From Seriola aureovittata (Eukaryota > Chordata > Actinopteri > Carangiformes > Carangidae): DNA of 64,000 nt. This document shows, piece after piece, positions 47,241 to 60,329 of the stretch. The DNA lies in contig NC_079384.1 in NCBI RefSeq assembly GCF_021018895.1, forward strand, positions 19,171,140 through 19,235,139, in the 5' to 3' direction. Under the pieces are notes generated by a model. The model searched no databases, had not been told where the DNA came from, and was given only the letters and a program-made list of their open reading frames with translations. Numbering within the stretch: the first letter of the stretch is position 1; each line of letters opens with the position of its first letter. Made by a program: the position numbers and the translations under genes.

Positions 47241-48860
47241 TGCAAAATAACCTGGAACCACGATGATAGCCTTATGAGTAATCAAAATCCTTTCCACAAA
47301 CAATGCAACTTTAATTTTTAAACTTAAATTTTCAAATGTTAATAATATTTTGAAACTCACAACCCAAATGTCACATCAATAATACATGTTGGGTTTTATT
47401 TTATCATGGGATTCTGCAGAGCTATTGGAGTTACAGTAGCAGCCAAAGCTGTAAACAGCGATACCTGACAACAGGTTGGTCACTGCACCATCTTTGACCG
47501 GTCCGTCAATATTTAGTATCCTCTTCCGCAGCTGGCAACCAGAGCGTGTCTCTTCATGTTATAAAAAATCGACTTAGACAGCGTGATCACAGATATAACA
47601 CACTTCAGTCTGTTGGAATTTTTTTTTTAGCTTTAAGCATAAAGGGTAACACCTCAGGCAGTGCCACATCGTTTCACTCAGTTTTCATAACAAAGCTGGA
47701 AATGTGAAGCTGTCTGATGTGTTCTTCTTTTTCTCTCACACTGTTACCCGGAGAGAAGCTGTGACGTCAGCTAACCTTCAGAAAGTTTTCGTTCATTACA
47801 AGGAGACCAGGGGTCAGAAGTTACAGCCTCTTGACAGTAGCTGAGAAAAATATTTTTTATGACCAAAGACGAGGTAAACTGAGATGTTGTGATGACTACT
47901 TTAATTTTGAATGGCAACACAGATTTGACATTCACTGACCATCAGTCAGTAAGATGAGTCATTTAGGTGACGTTATAATGTTGTTTATGGAAAACTCTTT
48001 CATATGAGCCACATGTATGTTCATCATCTTCAATATGATATCAAACAGAACAGAACACCATAGGAGCACAATTGTATTCCTGTTTAAGCAGCATGTTCAT
48101 GGTTAAGTACATGATGTGCATTAGATACACAGGTGACCAGGTACTTCACAAATCGTCAGCACTTTTTTAAAACGTACAGTAGCTGATCTGCTGTTGAATA
48201 TCAAGGTGATTACCACTGTTTTATATATTTTCCAGTTTTCAGAGCACAACTTAGAATAGCTTAGAGCTTCTAATCTGTCTGTACAGTCGAGACAAAGAAA
48301 AGTCGGATTTCAAGCAAAAGATAGTTCACCCACATCCAATATGGACACAGTAAACTTGGCTGATTTCACTGTGAAGCTGCTTTAAGATGAGAAAGTCAAC
48401 AGGTTGCAGCAAATATTGCTCTCCTCTAAATGGAGCTGTGTGTAGAATTACCTATATACCTACTAATGTCGATTGTTATGACTTTTGAAAGACTGGCACA
48501 TTTCCTCCTTCATGACCTCATCTCCAACCTCATGTTCATGCTAATGTCTGTACTTTTAATAATTAGGTGAGAAAAAGTGGCATTCATTCATTATTCATAT
48601 GAAAATTCACTTTAAAATTGTGAAACTGGAAATGAATGGAATAGAACACAACAGTTTGTCGTTCATTGACATCATCATTACATGATTAAGAAAATTAACA
48701 CACACTCACATACTGGTGGCAGCAGCAGCACAGCAGATGTCATTAACATTAATGGAGGTATTTGTGTTCACTGTACTTTAATTATGATGACGTGCAGATG
48801 CGTATGTGTTTGTTTGCATCAGTCTCGCTCTTTAAAAGGTCATGGAGTTGGGTCACATGT

Positions 48861-48898
<38 letters not shown>
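48861..48898 (+). repeat. (AC)n microsatellite
   Basis: An uninterrupted ACACAC run of about 19 units. Confidence 0.95.
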
Positions 48899-48899
<1 letters not shown>

Positions 48900-49599
48900 G
48901 TTTATCGTCTGAGTCTGATCCATGTTAACTAGGTGTAAAGCCAGCTGGTTTTTGCTACAGATGACACAAACGTCATCTAATTCCATTCCCTGTACCTGCT
49001 GTTCTGCTCCTCGACTCTGTCACGGGAAAAAAAAAAAAAACCTGACTGAGCGATGCAGGACTGTCTCACTTTTTGTTACAGTGTGAAACATTTTCAGATG
49101 CTTATTTAGACAAAATACAGTTAATATACCAAAGAGTGTGAAGAACTCCTCCTGTACTTCCTGTGGTGAGAAATCGAAGTGCAGCTTAATATATTAACTA
49201 TCAGTCACTACTACTGCTGGATGTGGAGTAACACCACAGAGATTCAGTTCAATTTTCATCTTTTTTATAATAATTTTATTGAGGTTTGTCTGTACAGGTT
49301 TTTTTTTTCTCCATCATATTGTTTAGTTGAGGTGATAAGTCGCCGTGATCCAGGAACATCTTGTGTGTGATCAATTCAGTTTTTTAAATGATTGCCGAAG
49401 CATCAGCCACCCCCATTAAATATATGGTACTTGGCACCTGCGCTCCTTCTCCCTGAAGGTTAATGAGTTTTTTTTTTTTCATTTCATAAAAGTATTCATG
49501 TTGCAGGATGACAACAGAAGTGTCCTTTCAGGTTTCAGGTGCATACATTTTTCCGTGCCTTAAAAAAATGATGCTTTTGAAATAAAGAGGCATAGAGGG

Positions 49600-49985
49600 T
49601 GAATGGAGACAGAGAAAGAATGAGAGAGAAAGCAAATGGTCGAATATTGAGGGGGCGAGAGAGAGAGAGCAATAGAGAGAGATGGGGGGTGGAGGAGGAG
49701 ATAGAGGGAGACAGAAAAAGAGGTGGAGGGAGAAAGAAGGCAAACAAGAGGGGGGGCAAAGAGAGAGAAAGAGACAAAAGAGGTGACGCGAGAGGTGAGG
49801 AGGAAGAGGGCACAGGAAAGGGGGAAGAGTGTGACAGTGAGGCTGTAAAGGAGGAAGAAAGATGGAGAGGGAGAGAAAGGGGGAGGGTGGGGATAGAAGG
49901 ATGGAGAGTGGAGGATAGGGAGAGAGAAAAACAGGGAGAGGGGGAAAGGAGGGGGAGAGTGAAAAAGAAGGGAGGAGGAGAATGA
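49600..49985 (+). repeat. Long polypurine tract (about 390 bp)
   Basis: The + strand is almost only A and G, with GAGAGA, GGAGGA and GGGGG runs and few pyrimidine interruptions. The long open frames seen on the minus strand here (Ser/Pro/Leu/Phe-rich) are products of this composition and not genes. Mirror-repeat purine tracts can form triplexes. Confidence 0.9.
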
Positions 49986-50052
49986 GTGTGTGTGGTGGGG
50001 ACACTGATCAATACATCTTGGTGCAAGGTTGGTTAGATGACTTTTTCTCTCT

Positions 50053-50114
50053 GTGTGTGCGTGCGTGTCTGTGTGTGTGTGTGTGCGTGCGTGCGTGCGT
50101 GTGTGTGTGTGTGT
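50053..50114 (+). repeat. Imperfect (TG/CG)n microsatellite
   Basis: Alternating TG units with interspersed CG units (TGCGTGCG). It is an alternating purine-pyrimidine tract with Z-DNA potential. Confidence 0.9.
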
Positions 50115-50228
50115 CAATTATGGCCCAGCTGGTTTCTTGCTCACCCTGACCTTTCTCAGAGCTCCCATGATCCTCGGTCCTCGGAGACTCTACTGACAGC
50201 CCAGGCAGTAGAGGGATTCACACCCTGC

Positions 50229-50231
<3 letters not shown>

Positions 50232-50298
<67 letters not shown>
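50232..50298 (+). repeat. (GT)n microsatellite, about 33 units
   Basis: An uninterrupted GT run, 120 bp after the previous TG/CG tract. Confidence 0.95.
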
Positions 50299-50300
<2 letters not shown>

Positions 50301-51417
50301 GCATGGGGTAGCTGGGATAGAAAAACACAGCTCAGTTGTAGTTTTAGTGTGTGTGTGTATTTTCACTTGTCAGCTGACTCTTAGCTCTGTCGTCTTATCT
50401 GACAAAAACACATCGCACCAAGGTTTTTTTCTTTTTTTCTCTTTGTTTCATGGCTCCTTTTTCTCTCTATGTTCTTTCTGCTGTTTCTCCTATATGTATA
50501 CTGTGTGTTTGTATCTTTTGTATATGTTTGTTTTGGTATCTCTGGAACTGTTGCAGTGTTGCACGGAAAAGAAGTGATGGCACATGCTAAGTCAAGTATT
50601 TGCTTCATTTCTAAATGTATATTAAAATATAGTTGTCCTTTGAAAAACTGAAGTGGTGCATGGACCAAAATTTAAAAAAAAAAAAAAAAAAATTTCTGAG
50701 TAGATAAGGAGGAATTTGTAGTAGAATGTTGTAGAATTTGCTTAATTTGTAGAAAACCAAATTGCTACTTTGAGTTGTATTAGAAAGCTAATGTAAAGCA
50801 TGAGATGTAGAAAAAAACATCTTTATTTGATACTGAAGACGACAATGATTAATTGATTAATTCATGTTTATAATTGATTATTTGTTTATATACTTTAGAA
50901 AATGCCAAACTTTATTAAGTTCCAACTCAAATCTGATTATCTTCACATTTATTAGCGTGTTTGTTTTGCATCATTATTAATTTAATAGTTTTGGGAAATT
51001 GTGATAGACATTTGTCATTATTATGACATCTGACATTAATGATTAATCCGTCAATCATTGTGTCATCACTGTGATGGCAGTGGCTATGATTGTTGTTGCA
51101 ACTCTATTAAAGACTAATTTTAATTTCTTCAACAAAAACTGACAAAAAATATTTGACAAGATTTTTTTTTCCCACAATAAAAACTAAAAATGAAATAAAA
51201 AGTGTGTTTTGAAAACAAGAGAATAGCTCCTGTATTGTATAAACCAGTAACATTTTGCATGATACATGAGAATGCCAGTAAACTGCAAACATCAAAAAAT
51301 GCCAATAGCATTCATACTTTTTTTTGTCACAAGACTAAAACTGAATCAAAACCGGGTGCCAAAGTGAACACTGCTCAAGACAAAGTGTCCGGCTCTCTCT
51401 CCAGCTCTGCACATGTA

Positions 51418-52821
51418 AACTGGCCTCAGAAAGTATTCAGACCGTGTGGCAGCAGTGACATCTTTGATTCTTCCTGGTTAAGTCTCTACAAGCTTTTCAC
51501 ACCTGGATTTGGGCAGTTTATCCCGTTCTCCCTGGCAGATCCTCTTAAACTTCATCAGATTGGATGGAAAGCGTCTGTGAGCTGCCATCTTCTGGTCTCT
51601 CCACAGATGGTCTAGGGGGTTTAAGTCTGGGCTTTGGCTTGGCCACTCAAGGACAGTCAGACTTTTCCTGGAGCCACTCCAGTGTTGTCTCAGCTCTTTG
51701 CTTCAGGTCCCAGTCTCAGGTCAAGTGCACTCTGGCGGGTTGTCTTCAAGGACCTCTCTGTATTTGGCTGCATTCATCCTTCCCCTGTATCTTTTACCTC
51801 ACAATCTCAGATTCCTTTAAATGCTGTTTGACAAACTCCAGCAGGCTGTCATGTGTTTTCCTCAGTGGCTTCTGTCTTGTCTCTCTACCATAAATGCCTG
51901 ATTGATAGAGTGCTCCTGAGATGGTCGTACCTTTTTTGGTTTAAAACGCATCTCCTTTGCTACATTTTCGCCTCTCGTCCACACTACTGGGGCATTTTCG
52001 AGCACTGAAAACCGAGACTTTCAGAAAGGCTGCTGGCTCCGTTTTAGTTTGAAAACTCCGGGGTTGCGTTGTCATCTGGATGGGCAAAAACTGAGACCTT
52101 TGAAAACGATGACAATAGACACCCACAGTTGCTCCCTGATTGGGTATTATCAGCCTCGACTTCAAGTGTTGAAAGCGACATGGATAATGAATTACAAGTG
52201 TTACTGACCTTGTTTTTGCTAGCAGCTGTTGAGGATTTAAATTCTACATTTTAATGCTGGACGGAGATTGTTTTTCGTATGAAAACGCTGTTTTAAAATG
52301 AAAATATAGTAGTGTGGATGTAGTTTCTGGAAGAGTGACTGTTGGATTCTTGGTCACCTCCCTGACCAAGGCGTTTCTTGCCTTACTCAGTCTAGGAAGA
52401 GTCCTGGGGGTTCCAAACCTCCTCATTTCCACAATTATTGAAGCTGCTGTCAAAGCTTCAGAAATGGTGTTATACCCTCCCCCTGATATGTGTCTGGCTA
52501 CAGTTTTATTGTGGAGGTCTACAGAGAGTTCCTTTGACTTCGTAGTTTAGTTTGTTTGTGGATTGTGGGACCTTTTATACACAGCTGTGTGTGTTTCTGA
52601 AGTATTTCCAATACATTCAGTGTGCCACAACTGAACTATTATATGGAATACAGTAAGTAAGAGATTTCAGTTTCTGATTTGTAATAACTGCAAATATGTC
52701 TAAAAACATGTTTTCACTATGAGTTATTGAGTGTAAATAGATATTTTATCCATTTTAAATCTACAACATAATAAAGTGCATGCGTGAAGTGAAGGCGTCT
52801 GAATACTTACTGAAGTCACTG
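51418..52821 (-). mobile_element. Decayed Tc1/mariner transposon with nested insertion
   Basis: The ends are inverted copies of a 'CTTCAGAAAGTATTCAGAC'-type terminus. The left end is near 51425-51442 (CTCAGAAAGTATTCAGACC); the right end on the minus strand is CTTCAGTAAGTATTCAGACG near 52800-52818. Both are next to TA (51416-51417 and 52822-52823). Internally, on the minus strand, pieces of a Tc1 transposase appear. At about 52440-52300 there are FGTPRTLPRLSK and ALVREVTKNPTVTLPE, the N-terminal DNA-binding part; at 51840-51480 the catalytic part survives only as degenerate nucleotide similarity. Roughly the middle third of the transposase is missing, and another repeat (about 51930-52320) sits inside. 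The element is inactive. Confidence 0.8.
51930..52320. mobile_element. Short non-autonomous (hAT-like) element nested in the Tc1 copy
   Basis: Tc1 similarity stops near 51928 and resumes near 52322. The inserted piece starts with 'ggtttaaaacgcatctcctt' and contains 'tcgtccacactac'. It ends with 'atatagtagtgtggatgtag', so ends of the form CCACACTAC are inverted at its two sides. It has internal GAAAAC-rich blocks and no coding capacity. Similar short elements are frequent in fish. The class is uncertain. Confidence 0.55.
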
Positions 52822-54146
52822 TATCTTGACTCTTTGAAAAGAGCTCATCTCAGTTACTCAGCCAGTATAACTGTTCAGTGGCATTTTCTTCCAGTTCTTT
52901 TCACAACACAGATTCCTTTGTCATAATGGAGGCTGTTTATTCAGATAGGAGTAGCTCTTCATCCACACAGGCAAATATGCAACACTTTAATGCCATCGAC
53001 AAACCCTCTGTCGAAGCCTCCAAAGGAAAATCTCACTGAAACCATCTGTCAAACCAATCCGCTTGGATTACATGCCCGAGTTTTCAACAAAGAGGCTAAG
53101 ACAGAGAGCTGTTTCTCTACCAGCTCTAATCCTTTTAACACGTATCAGCTGAATATTCAATAAAGACATCCCGTTATCCCCTGTTTGTTTTCCTTTGCTG
53201 ATGGTACAGTTGGGTTCAACTGCCTCCATTTCCCTGACCCATCGGTTTGTAATACGGATATAATGTGATGAACTTTTCAACACTGCTGACTAATTCTTTA
53301 ATTGGCTTTTCAATTCAAACAAATTAGGCTAATTGTCTTATTATGATCCTGTCCGGCACCGCTCAATTACTGTATAATTAGAGGAGAAATGACTCGGTCG
53401 GGGAAGTCAGTGGTGGAATTTGATGTACTTCATTTTCACTTAATTCCTCTCTTCACCTTTTCATTTCTGTCTTTCTGTCCTTGTCATTTTTTCTTGCACT
53501 TTTGCCTCCACAGTATCTCATTAATTTCCTCCCTTTTCTTTCTTAAATCAGAAGTCTGTGCATGTTATTGTGTTTTCTTTCAAAACCTAATTTGCTTTTT
53601 CTTTCTTAATTGCTTTCATTGTTTTTTGACTCTTATGTCTTTCCTTTCTTTTCATTTACTTCCTTTACTCTTTTGTGCTCTGTGTATTTATAATTTTAAT
53701 GGTTATTTTGTTTGATGTCATGTAGCAGGGCCCATTTCCTCTGTGAGTCCCTAAAGTTTATTCAGGTATTTTATTCTCTGTCTTGTTTTCAGCATCTTGG
53801 TCATTAGTGATATTATGGCGAGGCGGTTGAAATAATGTTTTTTATTACAATATGTTGAAATGTATGCAAAGTCCCATGGTCTTCAGACTGTTTTCACGTC
53901 CTCTGATGCAAAACACACCTGGACCAGGCAGATCTTGTTTAGTTTAGGTCAGAACCAGAAGCCCTTTTAATACAGACATACAGAGAAACATATACTTAGG
54001 CAGACAATAAAAAAAAGGGACCACACACACTGGCATAGGCGGAGATGATAACATTTGCTTACATTCTTAGCTCTTATCCCAGTGTCTGCCTGACAGGATG
54101 ACAGTTAAGTTATAATGCCTGCGAAACGCTGAACAACTTGATATGA

Positions 54147-54318
<172 letters not shown>

Positions 54319-56516
54319 TTGCCTGCCTGTCTGTATTTATTTGAGCGACAGCTCCTGCTGCTAGTTCCCAGTAGACAAACTGGCCTTGTCTGTCCTATAG
54401 CAGCAGGTTTACACACACAGGAAAGACTGATCATGATCAGATGTGTGTGTGTCAGGTGTGAATGTGAATACTTAAAAAAAAAAAAAAAAATTTCACTTGG
54501 AATTTGTAAAGATTTCTGGACGTTTTTGGCTCTACATGTGCATCTTTTACTTAATTTTATAGGCATTTCTGTTTAGTGGTAAGTCAAATTAATGTTATTT
54601 ATTAGAGTATTTGTTTTTGTGTTCCAAATCATGGAAACTGAACATGAAAAAGATAATTTTTTTTAGTGAAAGCAGCACCTGGCTTTGGTTGTCTCATAGT
54701 GAATACAAATTGCATTCACAAGAGAGAGAAATTGCTCTCTAGACAAAGAGTTTGTGTAGTTTTGGTACAAGTCTGTTTGTCATAGTTTTGGCAACGTTCC
54801 TCAGTTACAATGAATGGAAATCTGAACGCTACATCATGCAATGACAGTTTGGGCATTACTTTGCCTCCATCAACTTGCCAGCTCCATGAAGAAATGTTTT
54901 TTCCCACTTTGGTTTGGAACCACTTGATGACTTTTCACCCAACATCAATGTTGGACCTCACTGATGCTCTTGTGGCTGAAAGAGAGCAAATCCCTGCAGC
55001 TCTGTTCCAAAATCTGGAGGAAAGCCTGAAGCCACAAGAGCGGAGGCTACCATAGGAGCATGTTAATGCCCATGGTGTTGGAATGACAGTGATGTGTAAT
55101 TCAAAAACTACACTCTCTTTCTGCATCAGAGCGTTTGAAGTAGTTTGCCTCGTGGTTCAACAGAGGGCGCTTTTAAAATTCACTACCAGCTACAGCAACT
55201 ATGTTGACCAATCAATAAACTAAGCACATAAATAAAAACAGAGGATAATCATGACACTGAAGCATCTTCACCGTAGATGGTAGAATTAACAAAGATGGGG
55301 CTGTTTGGCGACTTTGTAAATGGCGCTGCCTTACTCTGAGGACTCACCTTCCGGCTTGCCATCCAAGTGGCTGTGTGTGTGTGTGTGCTATGTGGATTGC
55401 GTTTGAATTAGTCTGTGCTCTACTTAGTTGAAGCATCTGAGCAGTAAACTGTAGCCTATATTTCTAAATTATGCATACATAATACTCATCTAAAATTGTC
55501 CTCCAGCTTGAAACACATCAAGATTCATTTATTTCTTTATTTTTTCGTCATATCACCCCGTTCTAGTGTTTAACACCTGAAACATATTTTCTGCTGTATA
55601 TCCCATCTGAAAGCTGAGCAATAGAATCATCTCTAAATATGCCAGCGCCTGAAGGCCGATGTGTACATTGTAATTTCAGGTCAGATGCTTTAGCAGCTGC
55701 TGTAACTTTCTGTGTCGATTGCATCTTGTACCTGATAAATAAGGATCTAAAAAAAAAAAAAATACAGAAACTTTGTAGACTTTGTTCTCGCCGTAATGCT
55801 GTTAGTCTAAACTGTCGAATGAGTCTCTGATCTTTGATCGTCCGGACTAACAGCTCTGATGCTTGCTGTTTTCTCCTCCAGACGGCAGACAGTAATCACT
55901 TCACTCTCTCTGATCTCCTGCTTTTGTTAGATGTCAGTGATCCAAAGATGTGGGGATTTGAAGGCCGATACTAGTGTCAGTGCTTTTTAAAATTACCTAG
56001 GGTAAATTTGCTGATTTGCTTTAATTGTACAGCACTGTAAAAAAAAAAGAAAAAAGAAAAAGTCATTTGAGCAGTGGATACCAGTTCCCTTTTTTGTAAT
56101 ATAAAGCCACATCTGCTTATAATAAATCCTTTTGTGTAGCAGTATTTTAATATCCTATAATGTCCTACCCTAGTAATCCCCTCATGACCTATTCATCTCA
56201 ACACCCAGGTTGGAAACCACCGGCACACTAAATTTCTCCAGATAAATCTGTGTTGAAAGTTGATTAAAATGGGTAAGAATGATGGCTTCCAGTGTGGATG
56301 AGTAAAATGAACACGTTAAACACTGGGAATATATTCAGAAGGAGACGCATTTGCTCATCTTCCCATCCTGTATTGAGGGGGAAAGGCGCGTCGGCGGGAT
56401 ATGAAGGATGGAAAGGAGGGAGAGCAAGATAAGGAAGGATGAAAGATATCCACAAGGACACAGAGACGAAGCCCCGGGCTGAGCTCCAGCTCCTGCTTCA
56501 CTGCTCCCCACGCATG

Positions 56517-56562
56517 ACACACACACACACACATACACACACACACACACCCACACACACAG
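56517..56562 (+). repeat. Imperfect (AC)n microsatellite
   Basis: CA units interrupted by TA and CC, about 46 bp. Confidence 0.9.
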
Positions 56563-58611
56563 TTCCACTTCACTGTGTTAGTGGTTTCGGTTGGTGATCT
56601 GAGTTTTGCTGACTGTGTCTGAGCACGTCAGCTGCTGTAGGTGCCACTTGTACTTATTTTCCACGGTTTTAAATTCTGTCTAAAGCCTAGTCTTTGTATC
56701 TGTACTTCCCTTATCACTCTGTCTTTTCTATGCTGTCTATAAATGTTAAGGATACTAGAGTTAAGACAGTGTCACGTTTGGGGAGGGGAAAATGTCAAAA
56801 GTAAGAATGCATAGATCCAACAGAGATCTTTTTTTAGTGACATGACTGATCCATTTTGTCGTTTAGTTTTTCTGCTATCGGTTGCCATTATTTAGTGGGC
56901 AGATGACTCAGTTTGTAGCATCATAGCAATCCCTGGCTTCATGTTACCTAAAATAAAAGTGATTCTAGTGAGTTCCACAGAATGACGTACACACATTTGG
57001 AAACTGGGAGCAAAAAAAAAAGCACTGGTATTGGATTGGTACATTAAAAAATTGGATTGGTGCTGTCAGTTTACTTCATCACATTGATGCAAACGTGATT
57101 TAAAAATCTAACAAACCCATAATTAGTCATGCTTATTGATTTGCACCATTGCTCAAACTGGCCTAATACAAGATGAGATGTTAAATGGATGTTGACTGAG
57201 GTGAAAAAAAATAAAAAATGGCATGACAAAATCTGACAGTTTTACAGGATATCGTCATATCACCCAACCCTATTATCAGGCAGCGTAACTGTTTTGCAGC
57301 TGCTGTTTCCATCTTGCCAGCTGACAATATTTCACCAGCCCGTAATAATTTGTGCAGAACACATGAGTACAGAATAATAATTCAGTGATATGTGGTCTTC
57401 TCCCAGTTGTATTCGATGCAGCCAAAAAGCCAGATGTGTTGGCAGATCAGGTCCTACTACTCAGTCGTCTGGTTTGGTGAAACAGGATTTTTAAGTTCTG
57501 CTGTGTAGGATAACAGGGCCTGGCATTTAAAAACAAAAGGTGATCATGTCAGATCTTTAAAAAGCCTCCTTGGAAAGATAACCCAATCTTAGATGATGAT
57601 ATTACCTTAAGTTCCCTTTTGATTTTGTTAATACCTTTTTGGTAACGTTATCCAAAGTGGTTCAATTACATGAAAAGCCCTTTTAAACCCTGGTTAATTC
57701 TCTCTGTGATAATGTGCAGAGAGTCATTCATAGGACAGCAGCTTGTTTGCTCTCAATGGACATTTTGGCATAATTTCAAAAGGCATTGACGTGACATGTT
57801 CTTAGTGGGCGTCCACTTTAAATTCATAAGTCAATATTTCATAAACATAGATGGTGCGCTCATTGAAACCATAGCGGTTTTGTAAGCAAAGGTCTTAAAA
57901 CGGTCCATAAATCCTCTAGTAACCTGTAATGGGCTCCACTTTGATTTAAGCAATCATTTTGCAAGAGAAGATGACACGTTTACGATGACTGAGATCTCAT
58001 TTATGGAATGAAGTCTTTAAAGTGAACTGAGCCTTTTCAGCAGTTAATTCTGTCTACAAAAACACTGAGAGAGCAGCCGAGGTCTTCTGGAGAAACACTG
58101 AAAATTGCTTCATTAGTATTCTTTGCTCTTCTTTCACTGAACAATTACTCGCCATTAACTGCTTTTTTTTTTTTGGTAGTTTATCAATGGCACAATATAA
58201 TATCAGCTAAATTATCTTCGACGCAAAGAGCCATCTGTTTTTCTGTGATGGAGGCTTTAACTTGTTATTACAGTTTTTGCCTGTTGCTTGAACACATTTT
58301 GCAAAACTTCGCTCATTGTGCCAAAACTCTACACACAAGTAAACATGACACAAAACTGGGAAATATACCATTCACATCTGTATCAAATTGAAACTCTACT
58401 ATCAAAACCTAAACTCTGCTATCAAAACCTAACAATCCTTTGTCAAAATGTAACTCTGATGACAAAATGACACACACTTGCATCATATGCATACACTTTC
58501 AGATCAGGGGGAACACACTAGTCTACTTTATATAAAACACTGCAGTCTTTGATTTTCACTGTTTATTCAGAAGGCACATTTTCAAACAACCAAAAAAGCC
58601 AATAGGCCTAC

Positions 58612-59364
58612 TCAATATTGTACATTGCAGCACTGTACATTGCAGTAACATGAATTCAGATAAAGCAAAAAAAAAAAAAAAAAAAAAGAAAAAACACTAT
58701 ACTGTAAACACAGAAAATCATTGCAATTGTGCATACGTGGGCTCATGGATCCCACCGTCTGTTGGGGTCCGCAAGCAATGTCTTCTCCTGCTAGGCACCG
58801 GGGAAAATATCCCCTTGCATGTCGAAACCATCTATGGATTGCTGTCACCTGAATGTCGCCGCCGGCCTGTTCCATTGCCTGCAGAAGAGGCATGCGGGCA
58901 TGTGGTTGGCGGTCATATACACGCCATCTCCAAGCCGAAAAGAATTCCTCTATAGGGTTTAAAAATCGTGAGTAAGGGGGCAAGTATACCACTTCAAATT
59001 GATTGTGGTTGGTGAACCAGGCCTGGACCAGAGCAGCCCGATGGAAACTGACATTATCCCATACCACCACAAACCTGGGCTGATCTGGTCTGTTCTGTAC
59101 AACTATATTATGGAGAGGATCTAGAAATGTGAGTATATGTTGGGTATTGTGTGGACCTAGTTTTGCATGATGATGCAGTAGCCCTCGAAGGCTTATGGCG
59201 GCACACAATGTGATATTTCCCCCACGCTGCCCCGGGACGTGCACAATTGCCCTTTGGCCATTTACATTACGACCCCCTCGTCTTGTTTTGCTCAGGTCGA
59301 ATCCAGCTTCATCAATGAAAATGAATTCATGAGGCTGTGCAGCTCTATCCATGGCCAAGATTCT
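58612..59364 (-). CDS. IS630-like transposase exon 3, DDE catalytic domain
   Basis: The acceptor is TTTGTTACAG ending at 59365. The frame of 250 codons holds the three catalytic blocks: IDEAGFDLSKTRRGGRN (first Asp), VVWDNVSFHRAALVQ (second Asp) and PPYSRFLNPIEEFFSAWRWR (Glu). By my count 35 residues separate the second Asp from the first Glu of NPIEE. All three acidic residues are present, and the domain is free of stops. The C-terminus runs into low-complexity Phe codons from a poly-A tract (58668-58692) and ends at 58612, so the natural end may be earlier (near CGPQQ). Enzymes of this type cut and paste DNA at TA sites. Confidence 0.85.
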   Translation of the reverse strand, partial: RILAMDRAAQPHEFIFIDEAGFDLSKTRRGGRNVNGQRAIVHVPGQRGGNITLCAAISLRGLLHHHAKLGPHNTQHILTFLDPLHNIVVQNRPDQPRFVVVWDNVSFHRAALVQAWFTNHNQFEVVYLPPYSRFLNPIEEFFSAWRWRVYDRQPHARMPLLQAMEQAGGDIQVTAIHRWFRHARGYFPRCLAGEDIACGPQQTVGSMSPRMHNCNDFLCLQYSVFSFFFFFFLLYLNSCYCNVQCCNVQY

Positions 59365-59545
59365 CTGTAACAAAAAAAAAAAAAACATATTACTACAGTG
59401 CTACACATACAGAACCCCTACCCCATCACACAGGTACCTGTGTAGCTCTCCGAATGGATCCATGTGGTACTGATATGGTACATATTCAGCTGCTACTGGA
59501 TTTCACCAATACTGTATTGTAAATGTAAAAGACAGTTACACTTAC

Positions 59546-59828
59546 CCGTACATATTCACGTCGAAGTCCTTTGACCTTGACACTGTTCGTCTCAAATTGG
59601 ACCCTGTAGAGCTGCTTCATGTTGATGTTGTGTTTTCCCAAGATGCGTCTGATGGTGGTGATGCTCACATGGTTTATGTTGTTGAACACTTGCCTGTCTG
59701 CAAGTATTTTCCGTCGTAGCTGGTGGAGACGGATGGCATTGTCTGCCCTTACTAGGTCCACAACGGCAAGTTCCTGCTGTTGTGTGAACAGGCGTTGGCG
59801 TCCTCCCCCAGAAGGTCTTCTAGTCATT
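59546..59828 (-). CDS. IS630-like transposase exon 2 (second HTH)
   Basis: The acceptor is TTTCTCTAG ending at 59829, and the donor is GTAAGT at 59545. The open frame starts MTRRPSGGGRQRLFTQQQEL and includes 'VSITTIRRILGKHNIN', a helix-turn-helix of the type that binds the terminal repeats. It ends in phase 0 at REYVR. No stops. Confidence 0.75.
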
Positions 59829-60092
59829 CTAGAGAAATACAACCACAAATTGTCATTGGTTTGCTTCTTTTTCTTACAGTACTATATATACTGTACTTTA
59901 CTGTATATACTGTATCATCCACTGTACTGAAACATCTCAATATAAGTAATCATGGTATGTTTCACAAAAACTACCACTTTGGCTGCAAAAGGAGGATTAG
60001 CACCCTGCAATACCCTGTACACGTGATGTGGTAATGTGATATACCTTAAATACCATCTGAGTAGAGTAGACGGTAGAGAGGTGAAGACATAC

Positions 60093-60329
60093 CTGTTTTC
60101 CAGTCGGAATGTTCTTATTACAGATGCCACTGTGAAGCGGCTTAGATGTGGGTGGCTGCCCAGCTTCCCTCATAGTCAGGCCATGGTTGATGACATGGTC
60201 CACCAAAGTTGCTCTTATATCATCAGAGATAGGGGTCCGTGCATGGCCTCTTCGACCTTGACCTTGTCCTCCTCTTCCTCATCCTCTTCCTCTTGCTCTA
60301 CCTCTGTCTCTCGCTCTCCCTCCATCCAT
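60093..60329 (-). pseudogene. IS630-like transposase exon 1 (Arg-Gly tail and HTH start), disrupted
   Basis: Minus-strand reading from ATG at 60329 gives an Arg/Gly-rich segment, cut by a TGA near 60285. It continues with RTPISDDIRATLVDHVINHG and LTMREAG, the start of a helix-turn-helix DNA-binding domain. Near 60150 the frame shifts, and SRFTVASVIRTFRLENR (the recognition helix region) continues in another frame to the donor GTATGT at 60092. Two breaks make the exon non-functional as it stands. Confidence 0.7.

Noticed and set aside
49528..50117. Several overlapping 128-185-codon frames rich in Ser, Pro, Leu, Phe or in Arg, Glu, Gly
   Set aside because: They come from the polypurine/polypyrimidine composition in all frames, with no conserved domain or splice context.
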